This document shows, in pieces, positions 19,950-29,494 of a stretch of 64,000 bases of DNA. Within the stretch, counting starts at the first letter, position 1. Each line of letters begins with the position of its first letter. Made by a program: the position numbers and the translations under genes. Under the pieces are notes generated by a model. That model saw only the letters and a program-made list of their open reading frames with translations, searched no databases and was not told the DNA's origin. This DNA is from an uncultured Rhizobiaceae bacterium (GTDB taxonomy: Bacteria > Pseudomonadota > Alphaproteobacteria > Rhizobiales > Rhizobiaceae): positions 36,991 to 100,990 of the forward strand of contig CAMYMG010000099.1 of NCBI GenBank assembly GCA_947259295.1. Direction: 5' to 3'.

Positions 19950-20735
19950 CTAGTCCGATTTTCCGACGACCAGCCGCGGAACGGCAGCGACCAGCGCGCG
20001 GCCCGTTGCCGATTGCGGGTTGGCGACGACATCGGGCGTCGGCCCCCTCTCGACTATGGTGCCGGCATCCATGATGGCGATGCTGTGGGCGATTGCTCGC
20101 ACGACGGCGAGGTCGTGCGACACGAAGACATAGGCAATGCCTTCCTTTCGCTGCAGCTCGACAAGCAGTTCGAGGATTCGGCCGCGTACCGAGACATCGA
20201 GCGCTGACACCGCTTCATCGAGCACGATCAGGTCGGGCCTCGTTGCCAGGGCGCGGGCGATGGCAACCCGCTGGCGCTGGCCGCCTGATATCTCGTGGAT
20301 CGCGCGGGAGGCGAGGCCAGGGTCGAGACCGACGCGCTCCAACAATGCGGCGATCGCCGCCGGCCGCTGTCTTCGCCCGAGGAGGCCGTGCACCCGCAAC
20401 GGGTCGGCGAGCGCGCCGGCTACCGTGGCGCGCGGGTTGAAGGCCGCCAGCGGGTCCTGGAAAACCATCTGGATGCGCTTGCGCGTCGTGCGCAAGGCTT
20501 CGCCACTCAGCGCCAGGAGGTCCGTTCCGTCGAAGTCGATGCGCCCGGCATCCGGCTCGACAAGCCGCATGAGAATCCTGGCGAGCGTCGACTTCCCGCT
20601 GCCGGACGGACCGACCAGACCGAGCGTCTGTCCTCGCGCGACGCTAATCGACGCCTTGTCGAGCGCGGCGACACGGCGGCCCTTGCCGGCAAAGGTCTTC
20701 GAAATCCCGCTGGCGGCGAGCAATGGCGCATTCAT
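19950..20735 (-). CDS. Peptide-type ABC transporter ATP-binding protein (DppF/OppF-like)
   Basis: A 261-residue ATPase of a dipeptide/oligopeptide-type importer. Walker A GPSGSGKST spans residues 42-50, the signature ISGGQRQRVAIARAL and Walker B DLIVLDEAVSALD are intact, and the switch His is in VFVSHDLAVV. It is the last of five genes; its start overlaps the stop of the upstream ATPase gene by four bases. The usual C-terminal oligopeptide extension is short. Confidence 0.92.
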   Translation of the reverse strand: MNAPLLAASGISKTFAGKGRRVAALDKASISVARGQTLGLVGPSGSGKSTLARILMRLVEPDAGRIDFDGTDLLALSGEALRTTRKRIQMVFQDPLAAFNPRATVAGALADPLRVHGLLGRRQRPAAIAALLERVGLDPGLASRAIHEISGGQRQRVAIARALATRPDLIVLDEAVSALDVSVRGRILELLVELQRKEGIAYVFVSHDLAVVRAIAHSIAIMDAGTIVERGPTPDVVANPQSATGRALVAAVPRLVVGKSD

Positions 20736-21526
20736 TGGGTCGCCCCGGCGATCAGCGGCGGGGTGGCAAGGTCGATATGGCTGCCGATCAGGTGGCGCGT
20801 ATAGGCATTCTGCGGCCGCGCCAGCACCTCGGCGGAGGTGCCGGCCTCGACCAGCCGCGCGTCGCTGAATACTGCCAGCCGGTCGGCGAACCCCGAGGCG
20901 AGGGCGATGTCGTGGGTGATGAACAACAGCGTCATGCCGTCGGCGCGCACCAGTTCATCGAGCAGCGCGACGATCTCGGCCTGCACGACCATGTCGAGCG
21001 CGCTCGTCGGTTCGTCGGCGATCAAGAGCCGCGGCCCCGCTGCAATGGCGGAAGCGATGGCGACGCGCTGGCGCTGGCCGCCGGAAAGCTCGTGCGCGTA
21101 GGCGGCAAGCGCCGCCTTGGGTTGCGGAATGCGCACGCGCGCGAGTAGCTCGAGGGCTCGCCCATGCGCCGCGCGCCAGCCGAGGCCGAGATGGCGGCGA
21201 GCGACTTCCGCGATCTGCTCGCCGATTCTGAGGACCGGGTTGAGGCTGGAGCCGGGATCCTGGAAGACGAAACCGATGTCGCCGCCCGGCACCGGTGGGC
21301 GGCCGAGCCCCGGCCAGGCGATCTGCCCGGTGCGCTCTGCATTGTCCGGCAGCAATCCCGCCAGTGCCAGCGCCAGCGTGCTTTTGCCCGAGCCGCTCTC
21401 GCCGATGATTGCCAGGCGCTCGCCGGCGACGATATCGAGGTTGACCGAAGCGAGCGCGGGGCGCGTCGTGCTGCCGCTGCGATAGAGAACCGAAAGATCC
21501 CTGAGCGTCGCCAGTTGCATGCTCAT
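20732..21526 (-). CDS. Peptide-type ABC transporter ATP-binding protein (DppD/OppD-like)
   Basis: A 264-residue ATPase, the partner of the previous one. Walker A GESGSGKST, signature LSGGQRQRVAIASAI, Walker B RLLIADEPTSALD and the switch region LLFITHDIALASGF are all present. It is shorter than typical DppD (about 320) because the C-terminal oligopeptide/Fe-S region is reduced. Both ends overlap neighbouring genes by four bases. Confidence 0.92.
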   Translation of the reverse strand: MSMQLATLRDLSVLYRSGSTTRPALASVNLDIVAGERLAIIGESGSGKSTLALALAGLLPDNAERTGQIAWPGLGRPPVPGGDIGFVFQDPGSSLNPVLRIGEQIAEVARRHLGLGWRAAHGRALELLARVRIPQPKAALAAYAHELSGGQRQRVAIASAIAAGPRLLIADEPTSALDMVVQAEIVALLDELVRADGMTLLFITHDIALASGFADRLAVFSDARLVEAGTSAEVLARPQNAYTRHLIGSHIDLATPPLIAGATQ

Positions 21527-22353
21527 GCGCGGCTCCGACGCCGCGCCAGCGCATCGGCAAGCCCTTCGGAAAACAGATAGACGCCAAGCACCGTCAGCAT
21601 CAGGGCTATGCCGGGCAGGATCGACAGGAACGGCGCCGAGCGCAGCACATTGCGCCCCTGGGCGATCATCGATCCCCAGGTGACGATGTTGGGATCGCCG
21701 AGGCCAAGGAAGGAGAGCGCGGCCTCAGTGAGAACCGAAATGGCGACGATGACCGAACTCAGCGCCATCACGGGGGGCAGGGCGTTGGGCAGGACCTCCC
21801 GGAAGGCGATCTCGAGCGGCCTCATGCCGAGCACCCTGGCTGCGGCCACGTAGTCGCGCTCGCGGATCGACAACACCTCGGCGCGCGCCAACCGGGCCGG
21901 GCCGGTCCAGGCACCGAGCGCGATGGCGGTGATCACGACGGGAAGCGAGGCCCCGGTAACGCTGACGAACGCCAGTGCGAGCAGGAAACTCGGCACGATC
22001 TGGAAGGCGTCGACCACGCGCATCAGTGCCTCGTCGACCAGCCCACCGGCAAGGCCCGCGAGGGTGCCGACCAGCGATCCGGCAATCATCGCCATCGCCG
22101 CTGCGGCTATACCGACGGCGAGTGACGTGCCGGCGCCGTGCATCAGTCCGGCCAGCACGTCGCGGCCGAGGCGATCCGTGCCGAGCGGCAGCGAAGGGTC
22201 GGTGAAGGGCGGCACCAGGGCTGGTCCGACGATCGACAGCGGATCGGCCGGAAAAAGTACCGGGGCAAGCAATGCGGCGAGCACCAGAAGGCAGAGGATC
22301 ACGGTCCCCACCGCGCCTTCGGGCGTGCCGAGCAACCGGCGCAACAGGCTCAT
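21523..22353 (-). CDS. Peptide-type ABC transporter permease (DppC/OppC-like)
   Basis: A 276-residue permease. An N-terminal helix is followed by a periplasmic loop with the DppC-type pattern FTDPSLPLGTDRLGRDVLAGLMHG, and then the BPD transmembrane core. The EAA loop that contacts the ATPases is visible around RDYVAAARVLGMRPLEIAFREVLPNALPP. The start overlaps the stop of the other permease gene. Confidence 0.92.
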   Translation of the reverse strand: MSLLRRLLGTPEGAVGTVILCLLVLAALLAPVLFPADPLSIVGPALVPPFTDPSLPLGTDRLGRDVLAGLMHGAGTSLAVGIAAAAMAMIAGSLVGTLAGLAGGLVDEALMRVVDAFQIVPSFLLALAFVSVTGASLPVVITAIALGAWTGPARLARAEVLSIRERDYVAAARVLGMRPLEIAFREVLPNALPPVMALSSVIVAISVLTEAALSFLGLGDPNIVTWGSMIAQGRNVLRSAPFLSILPGIALMLTVLGVYLFSEGLADALARRRSRA

Positions 22354-23339
22354 GCCGCAGCCTCCGCGGCGCCGACGCGCGGGTCAAGCAGCGCATAGGT
22401 GATGTCGACCAGCAGGTTGACCAGGATGACCAGCACGGCGCTGGTCACGATGATGCCGATGAGCAGCGGCGCGTCGCGGCCGGCGACCGCCTCCTGCGCC
22501 AACCGGCCGAAGCCGGGGATCGCGAACACGCTCTCGATCACAACGCTGCCACCCAGCATCGAGGCGGCCTGCAGGCCAAGCATCGTGACCAGCGGCAGCA
22601 GGGCGTTGCGGGCGATGTGGCGGATCACGATGCGCGGCCGACCCAGCCCCTTGGCGCGCGCGGCGAGTGCATAATCCTGCCGCCAGGCTTCTGCCATGCC
22701 CGAGCGCATCATCCGCAGGAACAGGGCGAGATAGATGAAGCCGAGTGCCGAGACAGGCAGAACCAGATGCCGCGCGATGTCGAGCGCGCGGTCGATGCCG
22801 TGCTTACCGGAGGCGATGGTCTCGATGCCGGCGATCGGGAACCAGCGCAACTGCACGGAGAAAACCACGCTGAGGACGAGGCCGAGCCAGAAGCTCGGCA
22901 CGGCATAGAGCGCCAGCGACCCGATCGAGAGAAACCTGTCGGTGGCACTGCCCGGCCTTGCGCCGGCGACCACGCCAAGAATGGAGCCCAGGCTGAAGGA
23001 GAGGGCCAGCGCGCTGCCCATCAGCCACAGCGTATTGGGCAGCCGTTCCAGGATGAGATCGACGATCGGCCGCCCGAAGGTCACCGACCAGCCGAGGTCG
23101 AAATGCGCGAGCGCCGTGAGATAGAGCCAAAGACGGGCGAGCGTCGACTGGTCGAGACCGTAGCTTGCGCGTAGCGACGCCACGAGCGCCGCATCGCCGC
23201 CCCCGATGGACAGCAGGTAGGCATCCACGGCGTCGCCCGGCGCTGCCTCAAGCAGCAGGAACGTGCCAACGATCACGATCAGCAGCACCGGAATGCTGCT
23301 GATCGCCCGGCGTTTCAGCAGGAGAAGGGCACGTCTCAC
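22350..23339 (-). CDS. Peptide-type ABC transporter permease (DppB/OppB-like)
   Basis: A 329-residue permease with the first helix IPVLLIVIVGTFLLLEAAPGD and the DppB-type loop with LDQSTLARLWLYL and FDLGWSVTFGRPI. The EAA region reads DYALAARAKGLGRPRIVIRHIARNALLP. It starts 37 bases after the binding-protein stop and overlaps the next permease by four bases. Confidence 0.92.
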   Translation of the reverse strand: MRRALLLLKRRAISSIPVLLIVIVGTFLLLEAAPGDAVDAYLLSIGGGDAALVASLRASYGLDQSTLARLWLYLTALAHFDLGWSVTFGRPIVDLILERLPNTLWLMGSALALSFSLGSILGVVAGARPGSATDRFLSIGSLALYAVPSFWLGLVLSVVFSVQLRWFPIAGIETIASGKHGIDRALDIARHLVLPVSALGFIYLALFLRMMRSGMAEAWRQDYALAARAKGLGRPRIVIRHIARNALLPLVTMLGLQAASMLGGSVVIESVFAIPGFGRLAQEAVAGRDAPLLIGIIVTSAVLVILVNLLVDITYALLDPRVGAAEAAA

Positions 23340-23376
23340 GCGGTAGGCAGCCTCGGAACTGGTTTACCTCGGCCTA

Positions 23377-24981
23377 TCACGATTCCAGTTCGGTATCGGC
23401 CCAGTTCGAGACTGCCCAGCGCGGATTGTTGGAGACGTTCTTGACGCTGGTGCGGGCGACCGTGATGAAGCCCCATTCGGCGACGTTGATCAGCGGCAAT
23501 TGCTCCGACACCTGCTTCTGGAAATCCTTGAACAGATCGGTGCGCGCCGCCACGTCGACCGTCTCGTTGGCCTTGTCGATCAGCGCGTCGAGCGATGCGT
23601 TGGCAAAACCGCCCTGGTTGGAGAAGAACACACCGTCCGGCGTGCCGCTCTTGACCAGGATGGTGGTCGAGATTGCCGGATCGCCCCGGAACACGGGCGA
23701 GCCCACGGAAATGTCGAAATCGTGGTCGGTATAGACCGCCTTCAGATGCGCTCCGGCATCGTTGTTGGCGATCTCGGCATTGATGCCGATGGCCGCCAGC
23801 GCCTGGCGCAGATAGTCGCCGAACTGCCGCGTCTCGCTGAAGAAGGGGGCGGGAAGGAGCTTCAGGGTAAAGCGCACGCCATTGGCGTCCTTCGCGTAGC
23901 CGGCCTCGTCGAGCAGCGCGTTCGCCTTGGCGACATCGAACGGGTACTGCTCGGTGTCGGGCGTATAGAACTCTTTGGCGTCGCGCGGCACGATGCCGGT
24001 CGATGCTTTCGCGTAGCCGAGGAAGATCGTGTTGACGACGAAATCCTTGTCAATCGCATGCGCCATGGCCTGGCGCACCTTGAGGTCGGCAAGCTCCTTG
24101 CGCCGATGGTTGATTTCGACCACGAGCTGGTAGGTCAGCGCCTCGTAGCCCTCCGAATAAACCTTGATTCCGTCGACCTTGGAGATTCGCTCCAGGTCCG
24201 AAAGCGGCACTTGGCTGAAGGCCGCGAGCTGGATTTCGTCAGCCTCGAGCGCGCTGGCCGCCGCCGCGCGGTCGGGCAGGACGCGGAAAACGATTTCCGA
24301 CAACTTCGGCTCGCCTTCGCCCCAATAGCCGTCGTTGCGGGTCAGCCGGTAATATTCGCCGGGCTTGTACTCGGCGAGCTTGAAGGGTCCGGTGCCGACC
24401 AACTGGTTGTTGGCCGGGTCGGCGGCGATGTCGGCGCTGCCTTCGAAGATGTGCTTGGCCACAACGCTGGTGACCACCGGCAGCGCATTGCGGATCAACT
24501 GGAAAGGCGTCGGCTTGGAGAACTTGAAGACCGCCGTGAGATCGTCCGGTGTCTCGACACTCTCGAGATTGGCAAACACCAGCCGCCCGAGATTCTGCAG
24601 CGGCTTCCAGACATTCATCGCGGAGAAGGCGACGTCGGCCGACGTGAACGGCTTGCCATCGTGCCAGGTCACCCCCTCACGCAGCTTGAAGGTCACCGAA
24701 AGCCCGTCGTCGGAGCCCTCCCACGACGTTGCCAGGCGCGGCGCAAGGCCGTCGGCACCGTCGAACGAGGCCTCGGCCAGCGGCTCGATCACCTTGCTGG
24801 CGATGAAGAACACGCCGTTCGATGCGGCAATCGCTGGATTGAGGTTCTTGGGCTCGGAATCGGCAGCGACGACCAGCCGTCCGCCCTCCTGCGCCAAGCC
24901 GCCCGTGGGCATGGCCATAGAGGCCAGGAGGACCGCGGTGGTCTGCAACAGGCGGCGGCGGGTGAGAAGGATGTTCGGCAT
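23377..24981 (-). CDS. ABC transporter substrate-binding protein, family 5
   Basis: A 534-residue periplasmic binding protein that leads the five-gene importer operon. The N-terminus TRRRLLQTTAVLLASMAMP resembles a twin-arginine-type signal ending near GGLAQ. Family-5 hallmarks follow: LAPRLATSWEGSDDGLSVTFKLREG, WHDGKPFTSADVAFSA, and VGTGPFKL near residue 190. Family 5 binds di/oligopeptides, nickel, opines, glutathione and other ligands; the ligand is not predictable here. Its promoter should lie in the 289-base region to 25270, where I see no clear boxes. Confidence 0.92.
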   Translation of the reverse strand: MPNILLTRRRLLQTTAVLLASMAMPTGGLAQEGGRLVVAADSEPKNLNPAIAASNGVFFIASKVIEPLAEASFDGADGLAPRLATSWEGSDDGLSVTFKLREGVTWHDGKPFTSADVAFSAMNVWKPLQNLGRLVFANLESVETPDDLTAVFKFSKPTPFQLIRNALPVVTSVVAKHIFEGSADIAADPANNQLVGTGPFKLAEYKPGEYYRLTRNDGYWGEGEPKLSEIVFRVLPDRAAAASALEADEIQLAAFSQVPLSDLERISKVDGIKVYSEGYEALTYQLVVEINHRRKELADLKVRQAMAHAIDKDFVVNTIFLGYAKASTGIVPRDAKEFYTPDTEQYPFDVAKANALLDEAGYAKDANGVRFTLKLLPAPFFSETRQFGDYLRQALAAIGINAEIANNDAGAHLKAVYTDHDFDISVGSPVFRGDPAISTTILVKSGTPDGVFFSNQGGFANASLDALIDKANETVDVAARTDLFKDFQKQVSEQLPLINVAEWGFITVARTSVKNVSNNPRWAVSNWADTELES

Positions 24982-25270
24982 GGGTTACTCCACGGTGCGG
25001 CGCTGGGAGTGCGCACGTTTGACAGGCGAGAATTCTATGACGCTGGGGCAGCTTAGCGACAGACCAAACATAATGCACCACGAGGACGCGGGAAAAAATG
25101 TTTCCGTGCAACGGGCATCTAATTTGCGGGGGCGTGGCCATGGCATCGGGCACCCTTAGGCGGCCGTTGCCGAATATGCTTTCGGCGAATGAGAAATCGG
25201 GCCATTCTGCGCGCCACTTGGCCGCGGTCCGCGCAAGCGGGCCTTCGTCAACAATTCGGTGGAGTACCAG

Positions 25271-25513
25271 ATGACCGCTAAGGCGACGCGATTTGTCCAG
25301 GCATGGGTGCAGCGAAATCTCGGGCGAAGGCCCTCAAGCGAGGAATTCGAGAGCATCCCGGAACTTGTCGCGCGATGCTTCCACGAGGCAGCCACCGCCG
25401 GCATCACGGAGGACGAGATAGAAGACGAGGTCGGCGACCTGAAGGTCTTCCTGAAGGAGGCGATTGCCAGCGCCGCGGCGGGCGAGGTCAGCGACATCGA
25501 GGAAGAGGACTGA
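25271..25513 (+). CDS. Small DUF768-like protein
   Basis: An 80-residue acidic protein. The ATG at 25271 has GGAG six bases upstream; an in-frame GTG at 25259 is less well served. The pattern ATRFVQAWVQRN at the start, then a helix with ATAGITEDEIEDEVGDLKVFLKEAI, resembles DUF768, a family concentrated in Mesorhizobium and relatives. Function is unknown. It stands alone, convergent with the tRNA gene. Confidence 0.75.
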   Translation: MTAKATRFVQAWVQRNLGRRPSSEEFESIPELVARCFHEAATAGITEDEIEDEVGDLKVFLKEAIASAAAGEVSDIEEED

Positions 25514-25573
25514 GCGTCTTCGACCGCGCGGGCGGCGGGCAACGGGCGGGGGATTTGAAACGCTACGGAAAAA

Positions 25574-25650
<77 letters not shown>

Positions 25651-25713
25651 GACCGCGTGAAGCCCTAGATTAGCAGGCATTCGAGCGCAAGAGGCAACTG
25701 CCCGATTTTTCGG

Positions 25714-26958
25714 TCAGGTGACCGCAGTCGTCTGAAGCAGGCCGCGCTGGTAGCGGTATTCGAGCGCGATGCCGCCCCACACAAGGCCGAGCAGAAGGTA
25801 GAAATGGCGCCAGTGATCGGTGTCGATGACCGTGCCGAGCGCCACATGGCCGACGAAGACGACATAGGCGCAGAGCACGAAGGGCTGCCATGGGCGGTTG
25901 CGCAGCAGCAGGCGGAAGCCGGCGGCGATCGTCCAGAAGATCATGATCGCCCATGCGGCGAAGCCGAGCCAGCCATAGTCCATCAGGGCCTTGAGCCAGA
26001 TGTTGTGCGTGTCCTCGCCATAGAGCTGGCCGAACACCAGCGGGCCGATGCCGAGGGGATGTTCCATCGCGAGTTGGAAGCCGATTACGTAGCGGGCAAA
26101 GCGCCCGAGCCGCGCGCCGTCGTAATCCTGGACGAGCTGTGCGCGCGCCGTCAGCATATCCGCCACGCCCGGAATCTGCAGCATGACCAGCAGGGCGACC
26201 AGCAGCAGCGACACCGCCGCGATGGTCATGACGACGATGCGCAGGCGGAAGCGGCCGCTTTCGCTCTGAAGGAACAGGGCGATCAGGAGCAGCACGGCAG
26301 CGGCGCCGAACAGCCCCCAGGCGCCGCGTGAGAAGGAAAAGAAGATGCCGGCCACGACGATCAGCAGCGGAACGGCATAGAGCAGCATCTTTGCCGGACT
26401 GCCGGTCAGCAGCCGGTAGAGCAGGTAGATGCCGGGCAGCGCCAGATAGGGCCCGAAGACGTTGGGATCCTCGAAAGCGCCCGCGGCACGGTCGAACTTG
26501 GTGAACATCTCGGCGCCCGGCAGCAGCCCGAAATAGCCGATGATGCCGAGCGTCGAGGTCACCACCGCCGAGCACACCCAGGCGTTGAAGATCAGCCGGT
26601 AGAGATCCGGCCGGGCCTCGGTAACGGCGGCGAAGAACACGGCGGTGAGGGCGAGGAACAGCGAGACGGCAAGATAGAGCGGCGTGTCCATCAGGTTCGA
26701 CATCTGCGTCATGGCGATCATGCCGCCGATGTTGAACAGCACCAGCAGCGTCAGCAGCGGCATGATGGCGCGCGATATCCTGAGGCCGAACACTGCCCAC
26801 ACCGCGATCAGCCCGGCCATATAGATCTCGTAGGGCGCGGGTTCTTCGATGACGAAGCCCGACAGCAGCACGCCGACCACGATCGCCGCCGAGGAGATCA
26901 GCGCGATCAGCTTGGCGTTGATCGCGGCGGGCGACAGTTCATGCGCCGCGACGCTCAA
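25714..26958 (-). CDS. O-antigen ligase/polymerase family (Wzy-type) membrane protein
   Basis: A 414-residue protein with ten or more membrane helices. The family's large periplasmic loop is in the second half: DYDGARLGRFARYVIGFQLAMEHPLGIGPLVFG then EDTHNIWLKALMDYGWLGFAAW, with the conserved Arg and His of ligases and ExoQ-type polymerases. It probably polymerises or transfers exopolysaccharide repeat units at the periplasmic face. The start overlaps the stop of the initiating transferase gene by four bases, so the two form an operon. Confidence 0.88.
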   Translation of the reverse strand: MSVAAHELSPAAINAKLIALISSAAIVVGVLLSGFVIEEPAPYEIYMAGLIAVWAVFGLRISRAIMPLLTLLVLFNIGGMIAMTQMSNLMDTPLYLAVSLFLALTAVFFAAVTEARPDLYRLIFNAWVCSAVVTSTLGIIGYFGLLPGAEMFTKFDRAAGAFEDPNVFGPYLALPGIYLLYRLLTGSPAKMLLYAVPLLIVVAGIFFSFSRGAWGLFGAAAVLLLIALFLQSESGRFRLRIVVMTIAAVSLLLVALLVMLQIPGVADMLTARAQLVQDYDGARLGRFARYVIGFQLAMEHPLGIGPLVFGQLYGEDTHNIWLKALMDYGWLGFAAWAIMIFWTIAAGFRLLLRNRPWQPFVLCAYVVFVGHVALGTVIDTDHWRHFYLLLGLVWGGIALEYRYQRGLLQTTAVT

Positions 26959-28487
26959 TACGCGTTCTCCGTGTTGAGCAGGCGCACCGGTGTCAGGAAG
27001 AGTATCTTGAGATCGAACCAGAGCGACCAGTTCTCGATGTAGTAGAGGTCGAACTCGGTGCGCATCCGCACCTTCTCGTCGGTGTCCATCTCGCCGCGCC
27101 AGCCGTTGATCTGGGCCCAGCCGGTGACGCCGGGCTTGACCCGGTGGCGGGCGAAATAGCCGTCGACGACCTCGTTGTAGAGCAGATTGTGAGACTGCGC
27201 CGCAATGGCGTGCGGACGCGGGCCGACCAGCGACAGGCTGCCCAGCAATGCATTGAAAAACTGCGGCAGTTCGTCGATCGAGGCCTTGCGGATGAATCGC
27301 CCGACGCGGGTGACGCGCGGATCGTTCTTGGTCACCGTCTGCTTCGCCGTAGGGTCGGACAGTTCCGTGTACATGGAGCGGAACTTGTAGACGTTGATGA
27401 TCTCGTTGTTGAAGCCGTGGCGCTGCTGCTTGAACAGCACCGGCCCCTTGCTGTCGAGCTTGATGGCGATGGCCGTGGCCAGCATGATCGGCGAAAAGAC
27501 GACGATGCCGATCAGGCTGAAGACGATATCGAAGGCCCGCTTGGCGACCGAGTCCCAGTCATTGATGGGCTTGTCGAAAATGTCGAGCAGCGGCACGGCA
27601 CCGATGTAGGAATAGGCGCGCGGGCGAAACTGCAGATGGTTGGAATGCGCCGACAGGCGGATGTCGACCGGCAGCACCCAGAGCTTGCGCAGCAGCGCCA
27701 GCACGCGCGTCTCGGCCGTCAGCGGCAGCGATACGATCAGCATGTCGATGCGCGCGATGCGGGCGAATTCGATCAGTTGCGGAATGGTGCCGAGCTTCGG
27801 GTAGCCGGCGACGAGCGGCGGCGAGCGCTTGTCGTCGCGGTCATCGAAGATGCCGCAGATGCGGATGTCGTTGTAGGGCTGCTGCTCGATCGATCGGATC
27901 AGCACTTCGGCGGCCTTTCCGCCGCCGACGATGACGGCGCGGCGCTCCATCGAGCCGTTGCGCGCCCAGCGCTTGATCATGTGCGCCAGCGTCAGTCGTG
28001 GCACGAGCAGAAGCAGCAGGCCCGACAAGAACCAGCCGCCAAACCAGAGGCGCGAGAACTCGCCGGATATCTTGAGAAAGAAGCCGACGACCGCGAACAG
28101 CGCGAGCGTACCGGCCCATACGGCGGTTATGCGGCCAATATACACAACTGGCCGCATCAAGGCCGAAAGCTGGTAGCAATCGGCGATGTCGAGCAGGATG
28201 ACGGCGATGAGCGAGGCACAGGCAATGACGAATGGGTAGTGCCAGAAGAGATCGGTGCCGAGGCCGACATAGTGGACGAAGAGCAGCGTGCCCGAGCCGG
28301 CAAGCAACACCAGCTCGACGAGGCGCAGCACGCCGCTCACCATGATGGGCGACATCGTGTCCCGCCGGTACTGGGATGCAATCTTTCGGGCTGTCGGGTT
28401 CAGACGTTCTGCGGCTTTGTCGCCGCCTTCTTCGTGCTTGCGCACCGCATCGGGGGAAAAGCGGTGCGGCGGCTCGATCTTGTTCAT
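26955..28487 (-). CDS. Undecaprenyl-phosphate glucose phosphotransferase (WcaJ-type)
   Basis: A 510-residue polyprenyl glycosylphosphotransferase that starts exopolysaccharide repeat synthesis by loading a sugar phosphate on the lipid carrier. About four N-terminal helices are followed by a nucleotide-binding-like region (RRAVIVGGGKAAEVLIRSIE) and a fifth helix around residue 320. The catalytic domain shows KRAFDIVFSLIGIVVFSP, KFRSMYTE and RKASIDELPQFFNALLGSLSLVGPRPHA. The C-terminus includes HRVKPGVTGWAQINGWRGE. Length and order fit the WcaJ/PssA long type. Confidence 0.92.
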   Translation of the reverse strand: MNKIEPPHRFSPDAVRKHEEGGDKAAERLNPTARKIASQYRRDTMSPIMVSGVLRLVELVLLAGSGTLLFVHYVGLGTDLFWHYPFVIACASLIAVILLDIADCYQLSALMRPVVYIGRITAVWAGTLALFAVVGFFLKISGEFSRLWFGGWFLSGLLLLLVPRLTLAHMIKRWARNGSMERRAVIVGGGKAAEVLIRSIEQQPYNDIRICGIFDDRDDKRSPPLVAGYPKLGTIPQLIEFARIARIDMLIVSLPLTAETRVLALLRKLWVLPVDIRLSAHSNHLQFRPRAYSYIGAVPLLDIFDKPINDWDSVAKRAFDIVFSLIGIVVFSPIMLATAIAIKLDSKGPVLFKQQRHGFNNEIINVYKFRSMYTELSDPTAKQTVTKNDPRVTRVGRFIRKASIDELPQFFNALLGSLSLVGPRPHAIAAQSHNLLYNEVVDGYFARHRVKPGVTGWAQINGWRGEMDTDEKVRMRTEFDLYYIENWSLWFDLKILFLTPVRLLNTENAY

Positions 28488-28656
28488 GCTGCTGCCGATC
28501 CGTGGGTCTCGGTCAGCGATAGCAAAAGAGAGCTAAGAAACCCTTGAGCAGAGCGACGCGATTGGAATCAAGGCGTCGTCTGGCTTCGTTGCAGGCCGCC
28601 TATCTCGCTGACACCGATGCAGGTCCTTCGTCGGAGAGAGCTCAAGATCCGGAGTC

Positions 28657-28962
28657 TCAGGCCTGGTTGCCGGTCTTGTACAACCGTACCGGCAAGCCGG
28701 GTGACCGCTTGACGATTCCCTTGGCCTCGAGGTCGAGCTGCACGGCCTTCAGCCACCAACCGGCCTTTGCGCCACCTAGAAAGTGCTCCTGCGACAACAC
28801 CGGCAGCAAGGCCGCCTTGACCTCCGCGACCGTCAATCCCGGCGACACCGCCGGCAACACTGAGACCATTGCCTCGCGCATTGCGGTATATTTTGCGCGG
28901 TCCACGCGTTGAACGTGATTGGGTGAGGTGATGCTTTCGATGGCGATTCTGTCCTCAGGCAT
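28657..28962 (-). CDS. Small DUF6958-like protein
   Basis: A 101-residue soluble protein. The central region AKYTAMREAMVSVLPAVSPGLTVAEV and the segment GGAKAGWWLKAVQLDLEAKGIV give it the look of a winged-helix or MmcQ-like small fold. I recall this pattern as DUF6958, with limited certainty. It overlaps the upstream GFA gene by eight bases and is the last gene of the TetR operon. Function unknown. Confidence 0.7.
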   Translation of the reverse strand: MPEDRIAIESITSPNHVQRVDRAKYTAMREAMVSVLPAVSPGLTVAEVKAALLPVLSQEHFLGGAKAGWWLKAVQLDLEAKGIVKRSPGLPVRLYKTGNQA

Positions 28963-29494
28963 GGATTTCTCCCTTCACCGGTATTTCTGGGTTGCGGAAG
29001 CCCATTGCGATCCAGGCACCCAGCAGTTTGATGAAGAAAGAGATGCTATGGCTCTTGGCGTTGGGTACGTCGTCAGGCAGCACCGAAGGATCTTCGAGAT
29101 CCCGCGTCATCGTCCGCAGGTCGAGGGGAGGGAGCTCTCCGGCCGGCCACAGACTGCCGTAGAGGCTGAGCCAGTGGCCGCCCGCAAGGTCGACGAAGAC
29201 CGGCGTGTTGCAGCAGCCGGCGACGACACGGCGCGTCCTCGACCTGGGGCTCAGTCGAAACTCCCGCAACAGATCGGCGCCTTCGGGAAACGTGACGCGA
29301 TCCTTGCGATAGAGGACGAAGCGGGTGGTGCCATGCGGACCCAGCACCGGCTGGGCGCCTGGAAGGGCAGCCAGCCTTCTGCCGGCCTCGCGGCAGCTGT
29401 TGCAGCAGCACTCGGCATTGACGATGGGATCGGAATGGACCTCAAGTCGGACTTTTCCGCAGGCGCACGAAAGCCGGGTGGTCTGGTCATTCAC
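28955..29494 (-). CDS. GFA/CENP-V family zinc protein (DUF6151-like)
   Basis: A 179-residue protein of the GFA (glutathione-dependent formaldehyde-activating enzyme-like) fold. The GTG at 29494 was chosen because AAGGAG lies eight bases upstream and because GTGA overlaps the TetR stop. Zinc-binding motifs are CACGKV near the N-terminus, ECCCNSCREAG, and GCCNTPVF near the middle. Members handle small electrophiles or thiol adducts, but most have no proven activity. Co-expression with the TetR regulator is strongly implied. Confidence 0.82.
   Translation of the reverse strand: MNDQTTRLSCACGKVRLEVHSDPIVNAECCCNSCREAGRRLAALPGAQPVLGPHGTTRFVLYRKDRVTFPEGADLLREFRLSPRSRTRRVVAGCCNTPVFVDLAGGHWLSLYGSLWPAGELPPLDLRTMTRDLEDPSVLPDDVPNAKSHSISFFIKLLGAWIAMGFRNPEIPVKGEIHA

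Noticed and set aside
23500..25056. A 518-codon plus-strand frame opposite the binding-protein gene.
   Set aside because: Typical antisense frame of a GC-rich gene; low complexity, no start site support.
25711..25724. Inverted repeat CGGTCA-GG-TGACCG at the end of the polymerase gene as a terminator.
   Set aside because: The T-rich stretch is on the wrong side for the minus-strand transcript, and the repeat lies in the coding end.
27144..28547. A 467-codon plus-strand frame opposite the initiating transferase gene.
   Set aside because: Antisense artefact rich in Asp, Arg and Glu, without any domain signature.
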